DNA of 64,000 nt, from assembly GCF_019578655.1 (NCBI RefSeq), contig NC_063259.1:14350489-14414488 (forward strand), given 5' to 3'. Positions 12,239-24,420 of the stretch are shown piece after piece. The notes under the pieces were generated by a model that had not been told where the DNA came from, did no database searches, and saw only the letters and a program-made list of their open reading frames with translations. This DNA is from Ricinus communis (lineage: Eukaryota > Streptophyta > Magnoliopsida > Malpighiales > Euphorbiaceae). A program made the translations under genes and the position numbers. Each line of letters opens with the position of its first letter. Position 1 is the stretch's first letter.

Positions 12239-13831
12239 ATGGCCTTTTCCAAGATTGCTGCAAATAAGCCTCATGCAGTCTTTTTCCCATTTCCACTTCA
12301 AAGCCACATCAAAACAATGCTTAAATTAGCAAAGATTTTTTACTTTAGAGGTTTTCACATTACTTTTGTCAATACTGAGTTTAATCACAACCGTTTTCTC
12401 CATGCTAGAGGCCCCAATTCAATGGATAGCTTACCTGACTTCCAATTTCAAACTATTCCTGATAGTCTCCCTCCTTCTGATCCTGATTCCTCCCAAGATG
12501 TATCTTCTCTTTGTGAATCTGTCATGAATAATTTGTTGCAACCATTTCTTGAACTTGCTGTCAAGATTAAAGATACTGCCTCTTCTGGGAATGTGCCACC
12601 ACTGACTTGCATTGTTGCAGATGGTTTCACTTCAACGTTTACTGTGAGAGCTGCTCAACAGCTTGAACTCCCTCTTGTATTGTTTTTCACTATGTCTGCC
12701 TCCGCTATCTTGGGATTTAAACATTTAGCTGCTCTCAAAGAAAAGGGTCTTACACCACTTAAAGGTATATACAGTTTGTAAACTACATATGCATTATTAG
12801 TGTTATAAAATGCAATTCTTGAGTTACCTGTGCAACTTTTTGTGCTTGCAGATGAGAGTTACCTCACAAATGGCTATTTGGACAGAACTCTGGACTGGAT
12901 TCCAGGAATGAAAGGCATTCGACTGAGAGATCTTCCAAGCTTTGTTCGAACTACAAGTTCAGAAGACTTTCTATTTACTTTCACTATGGAAAGTGCTGAG
13001 AATGCTGTTAAGGCTTCCGCAGTCATCCTTCACACCTTTGATGCATTGGAGAGAGATCCTCTTACTGGCCTTTCTTCTGTTTTTCCTCCTGTTTACGCCA
13101 TTGGCCCACTTCAGTTACATCTTAATGCAATTCAAGACGAAAATCTTGACTCTGTTGGATACAACTTATGGAAAGAAGAAGTTGCGTGTCTCTCATGGCT
13201 AGATTCCTTCGAACCCAACTCAGTTGTTTATGTTAATTTTGGAAGCATAACTGTTATGACCCAAGAACAACTTGTCGAGTTTGGAATGGGACTAGCTAAT
13301 AGCAAACATCCCTTCTTATGGATTATCAGGCGGGATTTGGTTATCGGTGACTCAGCGATTCTGCCACCGGAGTTCTTTGAAAAGACGAAAGAAAGAAGTC
13401 TAATTGCACAATGGTGTCCACAAGAAGAAGTCCTTAATCACCCATCAATCGGAGGATTCCTGACGCATAGTGGTTGGGGTTCAACAATAGAGAGTTTGTC
13501 GGCAGGAGTGCCGATGCTTTGCTGGCCTTTCTTTGCAGATCAGCCAACAAACTGTAGATACAGTTGCAATGAATGGGGAGTTGGCATGGAGATTGATAAT
13601 AATGTCAAAAGAGATGAAGTTGAGAAGCTTGTTAAGGAGCTGATGGAGGGAGAGAAAGGTAAGGAAATGAAGAATAACGCCACGAAATGGAGAAAACTGG
13701 CCGAAGAAGCCACTGCTCCAAATGGTTCATCATCCCTGAATTTGGAAAACTTGATGAATGAAGTTCTCTTACCAAATAAAATAAGATTAGATGTTTCTGA
13801 ATCTGAAGATGATTTATCTACTGTCTTGTGA
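12239..13831 (+). CDS. UGT85-type UDP-glycosyltransferase (7-deoxyloganetin glucosyltransferase-like)
   Basis: Two exons, 12239-12764 and 12852-13831, with an 87 bp GT-AG intron; 501 residues. The intron splits the Asp codon of the LKDESYL motif, a position shared with the degenerate copy downstream. The N-terminal acceptor half carries the catalytic-type His23 in PFPLQSHIKTML and an Asp128 in CIVADGF. The C-terminal half has a 44-residue PSPG box from Trp363 to Gln406, opening WCPQEEVLNH and closing FFADQ; the final Gln usually goes with UDP-glucose. Soluble family-1 enzymes of this type put glucose on small aglycones such as terpenoids or cyanohydrins; the substrate cannot be told. Odd points: Gly before the catalytic His is Ser, PSPG HCGWNS reads HSGWGS, and a frame slip adds about 15 C-terminal residues. 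An upstream in-frame ATG at 12188 is less likely as the start because homology begins at the second Met. Confidence 0.9.
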
Positions 13832-15433
13832 CAAATAAATAAGTGTCTAATACAGAAGTTCAGTTTCACAAGCTTGTTGTGTAATTAGAAGTATGTTATA
13901 ATAGAGAAGTTCAATTTCTCTCTAACAATTGTGGCATCATTATTTCTTTTACTATTTTTTTAATGTCTTACAAAATAGGTCTGCAAGATAGACATTTACA
14001 TTTCTTTTGTGTTCTTTTTTTTTACTCCCATTCTCATTTCAAGTATCAGCCTCATTTATTTTTCTCTATTTTATGTGATATAATATAATTGAGTTTTCTG
14101 TGTATCACATGAAATTTTATATCTCAGAAGTTTTCTCAATGGCCACCGCTCAATTCTGACAAGAAGACAGATGTGGTGATGTTCACACCCTCCAGAATTG
14201 AAGCCCAATGTCTTTTTTACAGTAAACATCACTCTCCCCTTTTTTAGTTTAAGACATGAAGACTCCAACCACTTTCAATCTCTTCCAACCATTGCCACCA
14301 CTAACTATCCATCACCATTAACACCCTAATCAAGAAATCTCAAATTCCGCTGATTCTCTTATGGGCATAAAATCTTGTGATAGAGATGTAAGCATTTTAA
14401 CATTCAATACCTTGAGCTAGACAATTCTAATTAATACACTTTTTCTTTTTAAAGAACAAAACTTGTATATATCTTTTATGAATTTGTGGTTGAAAAACTC
14501 CTAAATCCTCCATTTTCATGCCAAAAGAAGTCAAGACATTTTATTGCTTATTTGCGCCTTGCAATTTGATACGTTAATATTGGCATATGGCATGTCATGC
14601 ATGTTGCATTCGACATAATTTTATAAGAAGACAAGGGGTAGCTCACTGGGATACACCACTAAAGGCCCCTCAATTATAAAGATCGTTCATTCATAAACGT
14701 TCCCTATATATTATAGTTTAAAAACTAAAATATATTTTTATTAAATTAAATTTGAGAAAAAAAAATTTAATAAAATAGGAATATGTTAAGATTAGTTCAC
14801 AAAATCAAAATTGAAAAATAAAATATATCAACATACCATAAACTAGCTCTAGTGATGATAACATTATAATTAACTCTATTAGTTTTTATTATATCTTTTT
14901 CTAAATAACAGCACCATTTTATAATTTTTTATTCCTTTTCTAAGAAAAAATATAATTATTTATTTCATTGCTAATTAACTCATATTTTTCAAAAGAAATC
15001 TCAAACTATTTTTTAAAATGACTTCATAATATTTTCTTTCTTTTTACTAAAAATCAATAGTATAGTAGCACAGAATTCTTTTTAGTTCTCATAAGTCTTA
15101 TCCTCTTTTTAGTAAATGTACTATCTAATGTTTACTATATTAATTAAGTTTTAATTTTAAAAGTTAAAAAGCTTCGTTTTCAGTGACTTGTCTAAAACCT
15201 CAATAAATGTTAAGCCACCCCTAAAGGATAAAATATACTTGTTAATGCTTTGGAAAGATTGAATTGCAAATGAATTTGAAGAAGGTGCGTTAAATACGTC
15301 AAAGGGCTATCCAGCAAGGTGCACTAATTACTAGCGTTAGAAATATTAAATCAATTGGTCGGAGTGGAGAAAAAACTTGGCAGATCAAATGTTTAATGAG
15401 TGGAAAGCAACTAGGCAAAGTTAATAATTTAGT
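13832..15433. other. Intergenic region downstream of the UGT85 gene
   Basis: No gene is supported. AATAAATAAG directly after the stop (13834-13843) may serve as a polyadenylation signal. The rest is AT-rich with only short, low-complexity frames. Confidence 0.6.
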
Positions 15434-17816
15434 TGTAATCATTGTTTTAAAAATCCGACCAAACTCGTGATCCAATTGGTTCAATCGAAAATTAAATGCC
15501 ACCTCTCTCTTCCCTTGCACTTTTTCTTTTCTTTTTCCGGTTGCTTTTCCCCTTGCCGCCTTCCGTTTCTCGCCTGTCGTGGCCTCCCTCGTCGTCACTA
15601 ACCCGTTGCCGTCATTCGCGCAGCCTCCAGCCGGCAAGGAGGAAGTTTCCTACCCCTCTGCCACCGCTGAAGCAGCCTCTTGTTGGCGTCCTTTCACCAA
15701 TCAAACGCCGAAAATGGACTCATGGACCCTGAAAACCTCAAGGCAGCCCTCCCCCGTTGATTTTCCTCCGCCGGCAGTAGTGAACGAGTCTCGCCGCAGC
15801 TGAAATCTTTCGGGCCTCGATTCGGTGACTTCCTGTGAGTTTCGGGTGAAGACGTTTACATCTTCCGGATTCGAAATCTGACACCGTTGATGGTACGACT
15901 TTCGGACTACAGTATTTTTCAGACGCGCAGAAGTTCGGATTTTGGCTTGGTATAATTTTATTTAGACTTTAAAAATTATTTTGAAGTTATTAGAAAATTT
16001 TTTGTGTATTTATTTGTTAGTTATAATTAATTAATTAAACTATTTAATTAATTAATAGCCTGATTTTAGAATTACTGTGGATTAATTTTAAAAAGAGTTA
16101 ATATTCTGTTATGTAAATTAAAGTTGTGATTAATTGAATTAAATATGTGGAATATTGTGTGATTATATTGGAAACAATATTATTATTATTTTTGAATTAT
16201 TATTTTATTTGAATTGTGATTTGGATTGTGTTACAGAGTCGGGAAAATAATACAGTTTTAGTGGTCCGACTCTTGTTAAATAAATATGAAATATTTGAAT
16301 TATTTTTAGTAAGTTCTGGACCCGTTATACGAGTAAATGAATTTAGAGGATATTCTGCTGAATTTTTAATAGAATTTTCGGGTTGAAATTTCTTAAGTAG
16401 TCTAATCAAGGAGTCTAGGCCTAGGAAAAATTAAAAATATCTTATTAATTAAATTATTTTCATAAATAGATAATCCATCTGTTCTGTCAGCACCATCCGA
16501 GGTGTAGGAGCAGACTGCGAAGCGCGGCAGAACTATTTGTTAAAGTCATATATCCTCTATACATGTGCCCTGCCTAATTTTTATATAGCAATTTCGATTA
16601 ATTATTTGTATTATTATCGTGTGTATATATATATATATTTTTTTTTCACAGTGTACACTATTGGAAATTCTTATTAATTATTATTCTATATTTAATTAAT
16701 TGATTTAAAGATTTAAATTATCTATTTATTATTTATCCAATTAATTACTTTATAAAGTTTAGATTAATCATCTATTATTCATCTAAATAATCGTTTTATG
16801 GAATTAATTAAATATTTACTATTTATCTAAATAGTTAAATTTACACCTACAATTATGTGATGCTCAATATTATTTAATACGTAATTAATTAATAGTCTAT
16901 TTATATATCATTTTTCGTAATATCGATATTATGATTTCATATTGACTCGGGATGAGGTTGTAGTAGAACATGCCACCTGATGGATAACATCAGGACCGCG
17001 TGTACACTAGTATTAATTAGAGATGGGTAGTACAAGAATATTTTTGAAATTTGCCTAGTCGAGTACAACTTTCTAGGCTGTGAGAATTTAATTATCGGAG
17101 AAAAAGTCTATGGTCGAGCGTTGCTCTCTGGGTGCTGGCTTTATTGGAAATCAAGTGACCATGCTGGATTTAAGGATCCTGGTTGAGCTTCGCTCTCTGG
17201 GCGCCAGTCCTATTGAAATAAGAGAGCCGAAGGCTGCCAGTATTGGGGTTAGGATTCTGCTGAAGTGCTCGTCCCTTATGAGTTAAAAATTAATTATTTA
17301 AAATTATGCTATGACACTTACTTATTAGTTTGTGATGTACTATATTATTTTATCAACCATTGCACGTGTATATATATGGCTATTTTACTGTAGATATATA
17401 ATTTTAACTCACTCTCAATACTGACAGTTTCAATTCTTAATTTTTCAGGTGACAGGTAGGTTTTCCGCCACATTTTTTGCAGCCCGACTTCCCTTCTTCC
17501 TTCGGGCTTATTGTAATTAAATATTACTTTTATATTTTTAATTTTTTTTAAATTCTAAACTCTCCACAGTAATGTACTTAGTATCTTATATTTTAATTTG
17601 GTCTGTTAAAAATTATAGGGTACTGCTAGAAATCTAGCTCGATGATTAATTTAACCATGTGTAGATTTGTGAGTGAAATGTTGGTTTGAGAGTATATAAT
17701 TAGGTGTGCATTTATTTGGATTTTTGGTTAGTTAGGCTTACTACGGATTTCGGTGACCTTAAGCCTACCTATTCCCTAGCGCCAGTCACGGGCATACAGA
17801 TCGGATCGTAATAACA
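15434..17816 (-). mobile_element. Second solo LTR (approximate ends, about 2.38 kb)
   Basis: Read on the minus strand, the right end begins TGTTATTACGATCCG and continues with GTGACTGGCGCTAGGG and GTCACCGAAATCCG, wording typical of the start of plant Ty3/gypsy LTRs. The left end is taken at TGTAATC (15434) because the preceding TTAGT differs by one base from TTACT after the right end (17817-17821) and because the size then equals that of the first solo LTR. A pyrimidine-rich, GC-richer patch (15485-15800) and a region with repeated GAGC..CGCTCTCTGGG words (about 17100-17210) lie inside. There is no gag-pol and no second LTR. Open frames in the GC-rich patch are not thought to be genes. Confidence 0.65.
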
Positions 17817-18740
17817 TTACTCAAAGAAACATCGCAATATATATTGTCATCATTAGATTCATTAGTTTTAAGTCTTTTTCTGCCTTCGTAGTTTTTTCTT
17901 GTTGAATATTTCCTTTTGCTATATTTTCTTCTATCTGTTTTTCTCTTGCAAAATAATAATTATAAAAAATAAAAATTAATAATGTAGAAATATAATTCAT
18001 TAAATAGATTTTATTAATAATGTATTTTATATAATTAGCATACTAATATACAAATTTCCAGTAATAAACATGTCATATGTGCATAAAAATAAATTTATTT
18101 TCATAGGCTATTAATCAATAGATTTATTATTTATAAAATAACAGGTTCATCACAATATAAGTTTTCACAGAGGTTATACTCAACTAGTTCATTATCTACT
18201 GGCAACATATTAATCAAAGTATCATTTGATATTTATCAAATATATAACTCATATTCATTATAAAAAATTATACATGCTAATATAATATATATAATAAAAG
18301 AATTAAAAAATGACATTTTAAATTTAATAGAAAATTTCATACATTTATATTATAAAAATTATACATGCATCTTATCTTTTTAAAGCATATACTATATAAA
18401 AAATAAGCAACAAATTCATGAATAAACAAACACTGTTTTCTAGTTATAGGCTATAGTTTTATAAGTTTTATATTTTAGATTTTTTCATATTTTTATCATT
18501 GATTTTGTATGCAATATAATTATTTTGTTGTATTAAATGCTATTTCAAATGAACATGAATATATTTATAAAATAATAAAATTTGTATAAATTTAAATGTT
18601 AAAAAATTAAAACAGAAAGCAAAAAATAGTATAATATTAAACTTTTAAAGGAGGGAAGTGTATATATTGGTGAAAAACAATGGAGAAGAAAAAAAAAAAA
18701 AAAAAAGTCAAATAATAGTAAAGTCCAGTAGAAGAAGAAA
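17817..18740. other. Intergenic, AT-rich
   Basis: No gene. A purine-rich A-tract (about 18687-18707) ends just before UGT homology begins at 18741, marking the truncation junction of the downstream pseudogene. Confidence 0.6.
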
Positions 18741-20152
18741 GAGTTTAATCACAGCCGTTTTCTCCATGCTCGAGGCCCCAATTCAATGGATGGTTTCCCC
18801 GACTTCCAATTCCAAACCATTCCTGATGGTCTTCCTCCTTCTGATCTAGATTCCTCCCAAGATATAGTTTCTCTTTGTGAAGCTGTTATGAATAATTTGT
18901 TGCGACCATTTCTTGAACTTGTTAATTAGATTAAAGATACTGCTTCTACCAGGAATGTGCCTCCACTGACTTGCATTATTGCAGATGGTTTCACTTCAAC
19001 GTTTACTGTGAGAGCTGCTCAAGAGCTTGAACTCCCTCTTGCATTGTTTTTCACGGTGTCTGCCTCTGCTATGATGGGAATTAAACACTATGCTGCTCTT
19101 AAGGACAAGGGTATTGTGCCACTTAAAGGTACATATACTTTTTAAAGCATATATTTATTATTAGTGTTATAAATGCAATTCTTGAGTAATGCATGCTACT
19201 ATTTGTTCTTGCAGACGAGAGTTACCTAAAAACTGGTTATTTGGACAGCACTGTGGACTGGATTCCAGGTATGGGAGGTATTCGACTGAGGGATCTTCCA
19301 AGCTTTGTTCGAACTACAAATTCAGAAGACGTGCTCTTTAACTTAACCATGGAAAGTGCTGAGATTGCTGTTAAGGCTTCCGCAGTAATAGTTCATACCT
19401 TTGATGCATTGGAGAGAGATGTGCTTACTGGCCTTTCTTCTATCTTCCCTCGTGTTTATTCCATTGGCCCACTTCAGTTACATCTTAATACAATTCAAGA
19501 CGAAAATCTTGACTCTGTTGGATACAACTTATGGAAAGAAGAAGTTGAGTGTCTCTCATGGCTAGATTCCTTCGAACCCAACTCAGTTGTTTATGTTAAT
19601 TTTGGAAGCATAACTGTTATGACCCAAGAACAACTTGTCGAGTTTGGAATGGACCTCTCTAATAGTAAGCATCCGTTCTTATGGATTATCAGGCGGGATT
19701 TGGTTATCGGTGACTCAGCGATTCTGCCGCCGGAGTTCTTTGAAGAGACGAAAGAAAGAAGTCTAATTGCACAATGGTGTCCACAAGAAGAAGTCCTTAA
19801 TCACCCATCAATCGGAGGATTCCTGACGCATAGTGGTTGGGGTTCAACAATAGAGAGTTTGTCGGCAGGAGTGCCGATGCTTTGCTGGCCTTTCTTTGCA
19901 GATCAGCCAACAAACTGTAGATACAGTTGCAATGAATGGGGAGTTGGCATGGAGATTGATAATAATGTCAAAAGAGATGAAGTTGAGAAGCTTGTTAAGG
20001 AGCTGATGGAGGGAGAGAAAGGTAAGGAGATGAGGAATAACGCCACGAAATGGAGAAAACTGGCAGAAGAAGCTACTGCTCCAAATGGCTCGTCATCCAA
20101 GAATCTGGAAAAATTGATGACTGAAGTTCTCTTAGTTTTACCAAAAGATTAG
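18741..20152 (+). pseudogene. UGT85-type pseudogene, 5'-truncated with in-frame stop
   Basis: Tandem copy of the 12239-13831 gene. Homology starts abruptly at 18741, at the equivalent of residue 47, so the N-terminal Rossmann start and catalytic His are missing. Exon 1 remnant 18741-19128 has a TAG at 18927-18929 where the intact gene reads GTC-AAG. The intron 19129-19214 keeps GT and AG, and exon 2 (19215-20152) is fully open, including an entire PSPG box with the same HSGWGS variant and a normal-looking end at PKD followed by TAG. Exon 2 is nearly identical to the intact gene by eye, so the copy is young or has been gene-converted. Any product would lack the acceptor-binding half. About 50 extra bases follow the stop relative to the other copy, including an ACACCACTGTGGTGT palindrome. 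Confidence 0.88.
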
Positions 20153-20619
20153 ATGTTTCTGAATCTGAAGATGATTTATCTACGATCTTGTAATGGAGTT
20201 AATTTCTTAATAGTATGTTACAGACACCACTGTGGTGTTTCTGACAAATAAATAAGTGTCTTAACACAGACGTTCAATTTCGCAAGCTTGTCATATTTGA
20301 AGTACTTTGGTAGAAAAGAATCACAGATGAGACATCTTGATAAAATGGAGAAGGAACAGATATAGTAAATGTTGTTACTCCTCTAAAAAACATATACAGA
20401 GTACATGTACAAAGAAGAAACAATTAATTTGTCCTTTGGTGGTAAATTACTGAGCATGTACAGAAACTATACGGTATAATTAATTAGTGATTAGATCAGA
20501 TAAAGGAAGGAAACAAATATAAGCATTTATCATTTTTTGCGTATCATGGTTAAATTTAGTTTGTGTTTTTTATGAAGATAGACGGTCCTCTGGTGCAAGA
20601 ACTCGTTTGCTGGGGTGCT
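20153..20619. other. Short convergent intergenic spacer
   Basis: Lies between the 3' end of the UGT pseudogene and the 3' end of the RING gene. It should hold the 3' UTR of the RING gene (minus strand). No other feature is seen. Confidence 0.5.
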
Positions 20620-23600
20620 CTATGAATCCATATATGCTCGCACAACATCCAGTATCGGAGCTCGACATATTGGACATTTCCCGCTACTCCATTGCAGCTC
20701 ATGGGCACACTTGAGGCAGGTACACATATGCCCACACCTGAAAGGTATATATGTATTTATATATATGTATGTCAGGATATGAGATAACCTTGCTCAAGTC
20801 CTGATGCTTAGAAACTGAATAAGAGATTGAAGGAATAATAATATAGCTCCAATGTCAAGTACCTGTACAAAAATGAATCGACCTGCATTTCATAGCAGAT
20901 ACAGCAAGTGCGTCTCTTTGTTGCCATATTGATTGAATTCTTTGATGCCTCTTGAACTGAAAGGATAACTTCAATCTTCAATCGTTTTATTCTATGATTC
21001 TTCAGATGACATTAGCTAAAAGTTGAATTTTGGTATAATCTTTGGCTTACCTGGATGTACTTCCAGCTTCAGGGAGTTCTGCAGCTTTGCTTGCATTTCC
21101 ATGCAGGCCTGCATTGTTCTTCTCAGTTCAGACATTTCACGCTGCATTTGCTCCATATGCCCTCTTATATCGTATATCAATTCCATATCCTGTAAGTGTA
21201 GCAGTGTCATTTATTTTTCGGAAAGGATCCGTTATTACTTGTCAATAAGAGAACAGAAAACTCACAATTGATGGATGACTTGGGGAGGCAAAGTATTGCC
21301 TATGCTGAGTGGAGGATTGAGATGGCAGATATGGGAGTGAAGCCTGTTCTGAGCTGTCAGCAACTTCATGATGTTGAGGATTATAATTCCATGACCTGAA
21401 TGGAGATAGAGAATGCACTGATGCTGGGCTTGCTTGTTCTTGTTGCTGTTCATCTTCATCCACTTCTTCTTGTAACACTTGTCCTCCTGCATATTCTTCT
21501 TCTTCTTCTTCTTCTTCTTCTCCTTCAGCTTCTACTACATCTTCAATTTCGTCTTGATCATCTTCTTGTTGACTGCCTGTTGTATGCGAATGTCTTTGAA
21601 AGAAAGACAATATTAATTGCCCCATTCTATCCTGACTTTCTTCATCTAAATCTTCATCTTCTCGGATGACTTGTCTTTGTACATGAGATTCCATCAATTG
21701 ATCCATTTTACCACGGAAGTCACTTGCAAGAAAAGTTGAAACTGTTCTTCTGCATTCATGTTTTGCAGTATTAGATTTCTCTATTGCTCAGCTAATAACA
21801 CAGCAAAAGAAAAATTAGAGACTATCATCATACCTTTCAAGGAGTTTTCTTATTTCATTATTGTCTGAACTAGTAGTAAGCATTTCCTGATACCATGCTT
21901 GCCTTTGGTCTTCCCAGTAGCTTCTCGGGCGAGCTATATCAGTAAACCAGTCGTAATTAGTTTCCCCAAAATCTTGCTGTTCTACTATTTCTTCGTCATC
22001 CATTTCATTCCCATCCCAGTTATTCAAGGATTGTGTCGATCCAGAAACTTCCCCTGGGTCAAAATTTTCACATTCTGAACTTGCTCCTTGCCATGTAACA
22101 TCTGATCTTACACTATTTTCTTCATGAGCGTCTTCTTCATGGGCTTCACTTACTTGTGACGGCGAGTCATCTGCCGGGGGTGCAGCCTGCTGCTCAGTAA
22201 TAGAGATATCTTGATCATAATTGTCTTTAATCACGTGATTGACTGCGGAAGGACTTCCGTCATTTGAAGGATTATTTGGCATCTCCTTAACATTTCTTGG
22301 AGGAGCTTCACTCAGGCTGCTTGTGGCATGGTCAACATCACCTGCACTACTAAATCTCTCCCTGTATAATTCAATTTCAGGGTTAGTAAACACTGGATAA
22401 CAGGCTATTGAAATTTCATACTGAGGGTGTCCAATCCACAAATATATACACCATATAAATACAATTTCTAACAAGGCCAAAGTTGGTATAGGATTATACC
22501 TCAGATGCATGATGATAGACCCTTGTTGCGATCGATTACCATCAGATGCTATTGTTGATCGAATTGATCGTGATCGTTGTTGTTCTTGAATGGCCACACC
22601 ACGTTGCAGGAATCTTAGCCGAAGCATGGACTACATACAAAAGTGTCAGTGCTTAAAGTGAGGTTTTGAGATTACATTCAGGAAAAGTAATTCAAAAAGG
22701 ACTGTGCTTTCACCTGAATGCGGCCACGTTGAGGGAATCTTGAAACAGATTGTCGCTCTGCCAGCGACTCGAGCTCCCTGAGCCTTTCTTGCTCCATCTG
22801 GTAAAGCAAATCATTGAAAGCTTGTCTTCCCCTTATCTTTGGTGAATTTACAATTTGTGACAGGGCTCTCAGCTCTGATTGATCAGAACCACAAGAATGT
22901 CTACGCGAAGGCGGATCACCAACACTACTCCCCTGCTCATGATCAATGCTATCAGATGTAAATCTTTTGATAATGTCTGCAATTCTAACTCTCTCGCTCT
23001 CTCCTGCATCCGAACACCTGAAATTTACTGACGAACGCGAACTGTGTGCAGCTGAATCCCAATCTGCCAGGGACTCCTCATTGGTAACAGAATCAATTAT
23101 ATCTGAATTCCTCGGTGGTTCTTCAACAGATGATGATACAATTTCATTGTAGCTAGATGTAGAACTTGTCCTGCTAGTCGTAGGAGCAGAGATTGAATTG
23201 TTCTTGAAGCTATTAGACCGATCCATTTTTGGCTCAGGTCGACTCAGCCTTGCCTCCCATATCTGCACGAGCGAAGAGGCTCCACGATTCGAGGCTGCAG
23301 ATGAATTTTCGGGTTTAGAATTATGGGAGTTCTCTTTTGCAGAAGATGAATTCTTCTGCGCTGCATTCAAGAGCTCTGCCTCCTGGTTCTGATTCTCAAT
23401 CGTTGATACCATTGCTTGAGCCTGCTTGGCGGCCCATTGATCAAGAATTCTTGCCTGCTTGCAGCTCATAGTTGAAGAATCACCAACATTATTATCAGAG
23501 ACATTACTAGTTTCCTGTTGGTTAGTCAAACATCTTAAATGTTGACGCTGTTGATGATTGACATTGCTATTAATGATATAATTCTGGGAATTCTCATCAG

Positions 23601-23796
23601 AGGAGGAACTAGAGGAAACAGAGATGCAAGTGTGGAGATGACCTCTAACCAATTCTTTAAGATTCTTCTGGAATGCAGACTGTGTACCAGCATTTTCCCT
23701 GGTATTATTCTCTCTGATGTACTGGTCTCGCCGGTTATGGTCTTTCAAGACACGACCAAATGGAGCAGATGAAGCAATCTCAACCTGAGACGCCAT
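20620..23796 (-). CDS. Large protein with C-terminal C3HC4 RING finger (putative E3 ubiquitin ligase)
   Basis: Seven coding exons, all GT-AG and phase-consistent: 23796-22714, 22630-22500, 22361-21834, 21749-21266, 21189-21051, 20956-20863, 20737-20620; 858 residues. The RING lies at the extreme C-terminus: Cys806, Cys809, Cys821, His823, Cys827, Cys830, Cys841, Cys844, with the core reading CCICYEMQV, then RCGHMCTCLKC and CPICRAPI. Just before it is a short helical, Met/Gln-rich segment (about residues 743-788) that may form a coiled coil. Most of the remainder is Ser/Asn/Gln/Glu-rich and probably disordered, with an acidic run of nine Glu encoded by a GAA microsatellite. C3HC4 RINGs normally bind an E2 enzyme and promote ubiquitin transfer; the target is unknown. 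It resembles an uncharacterised plant RING family of about 850 residues (Arabidopsis At5g04460-like, from memory). There is no transmembrane segment. Confidence 0.88.
21495..21521. repeat. GAA/TTC microsatellite encoding poly-Glu in the RING gene
   Basis: A TTC triplet run on the plus strand lies inside exon 4 and translates on the minus strand as a Glu run. Its length is likely to vary between individuals without breaking the frame. Confidence 0.85.
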
Positions 23797-24268
23797 TTTC
23801 TTTCTAAAAACAGAACCTGAGAATGTATAGAAAAGGTATAATCAAGCGTCCCATTTCTCGAACACCATTACGAAAGGGAAAGAACCCATTTTGGAGAATC
23901 AAAAAGGGGGAAAAAGAAAAGAATGGTGGAGAGGATTGTGAATACAATCAAACCACAGAAATAACTCTACTAATAAAACCCCACCTTTGTAGAAATGAAA
24001 TGAATTCCAAAAACAGAACACCAATACGAAAACAGGGGAGACAGAGGTTATATGGCAATACTTGTTTTAGGAGGTAGTGAGCTATTGACCTCAAAAGTAT
24101 CAACATATCCCAAAAATAGGAGACATTAACAATAACAAACCTGACAGAGAAAGAAAGGCTAAAATGCTTTGGAAACAGTTATTATGGACATGCAAACCAA
24201 AAGAGATTGCATTACCATAAAAAACAAAAGAAAATAAATGGATGGATGGATGGTGATGACAGATGTCT

Positions 24269-24300
<32 letters not shown>

Positions 24301-24420
24301 GAAGAGAAGAGTTGTATGTATCAATTGAAAGCAATGGAGGATTTGGTGGGTGAAAAAGAGAGCCAGAGAGAGAGACGTTGGAGGATTTTTATTTATTTAT
24401 TTATCGGTTTTAGCCGTTAA
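23797..24420 (-). other. Leader/promoter region of the RING gene
   Basis: The sequence just before the ATG (minus strand) shows a possible acceptor ending CTCAG about 20 bases upstream, so a 5' UTR intron is likely. A (GAAA)n tract around 24270-24300 and GA-rich sequence to about 24380 resemble plant core-promoter or leader GA/CT repeats. The start of transcription cannot be fixed. Confidence 0.4.

Noticed and set aside
15299..15803. Three overlapping frames in a GC-richer patch, both strands
   Set aside because: They lie in or at the edge of the second solo LTR in pyrimidine-rich, low-complexity sequence, with no domain.
18741..20152. Functional second UGT gene
   Set aside because: It lacks the first 46 residues, including the catalytic-type His, and has an in-frame TAG at 18927-18929, despite the fully open exon 2.
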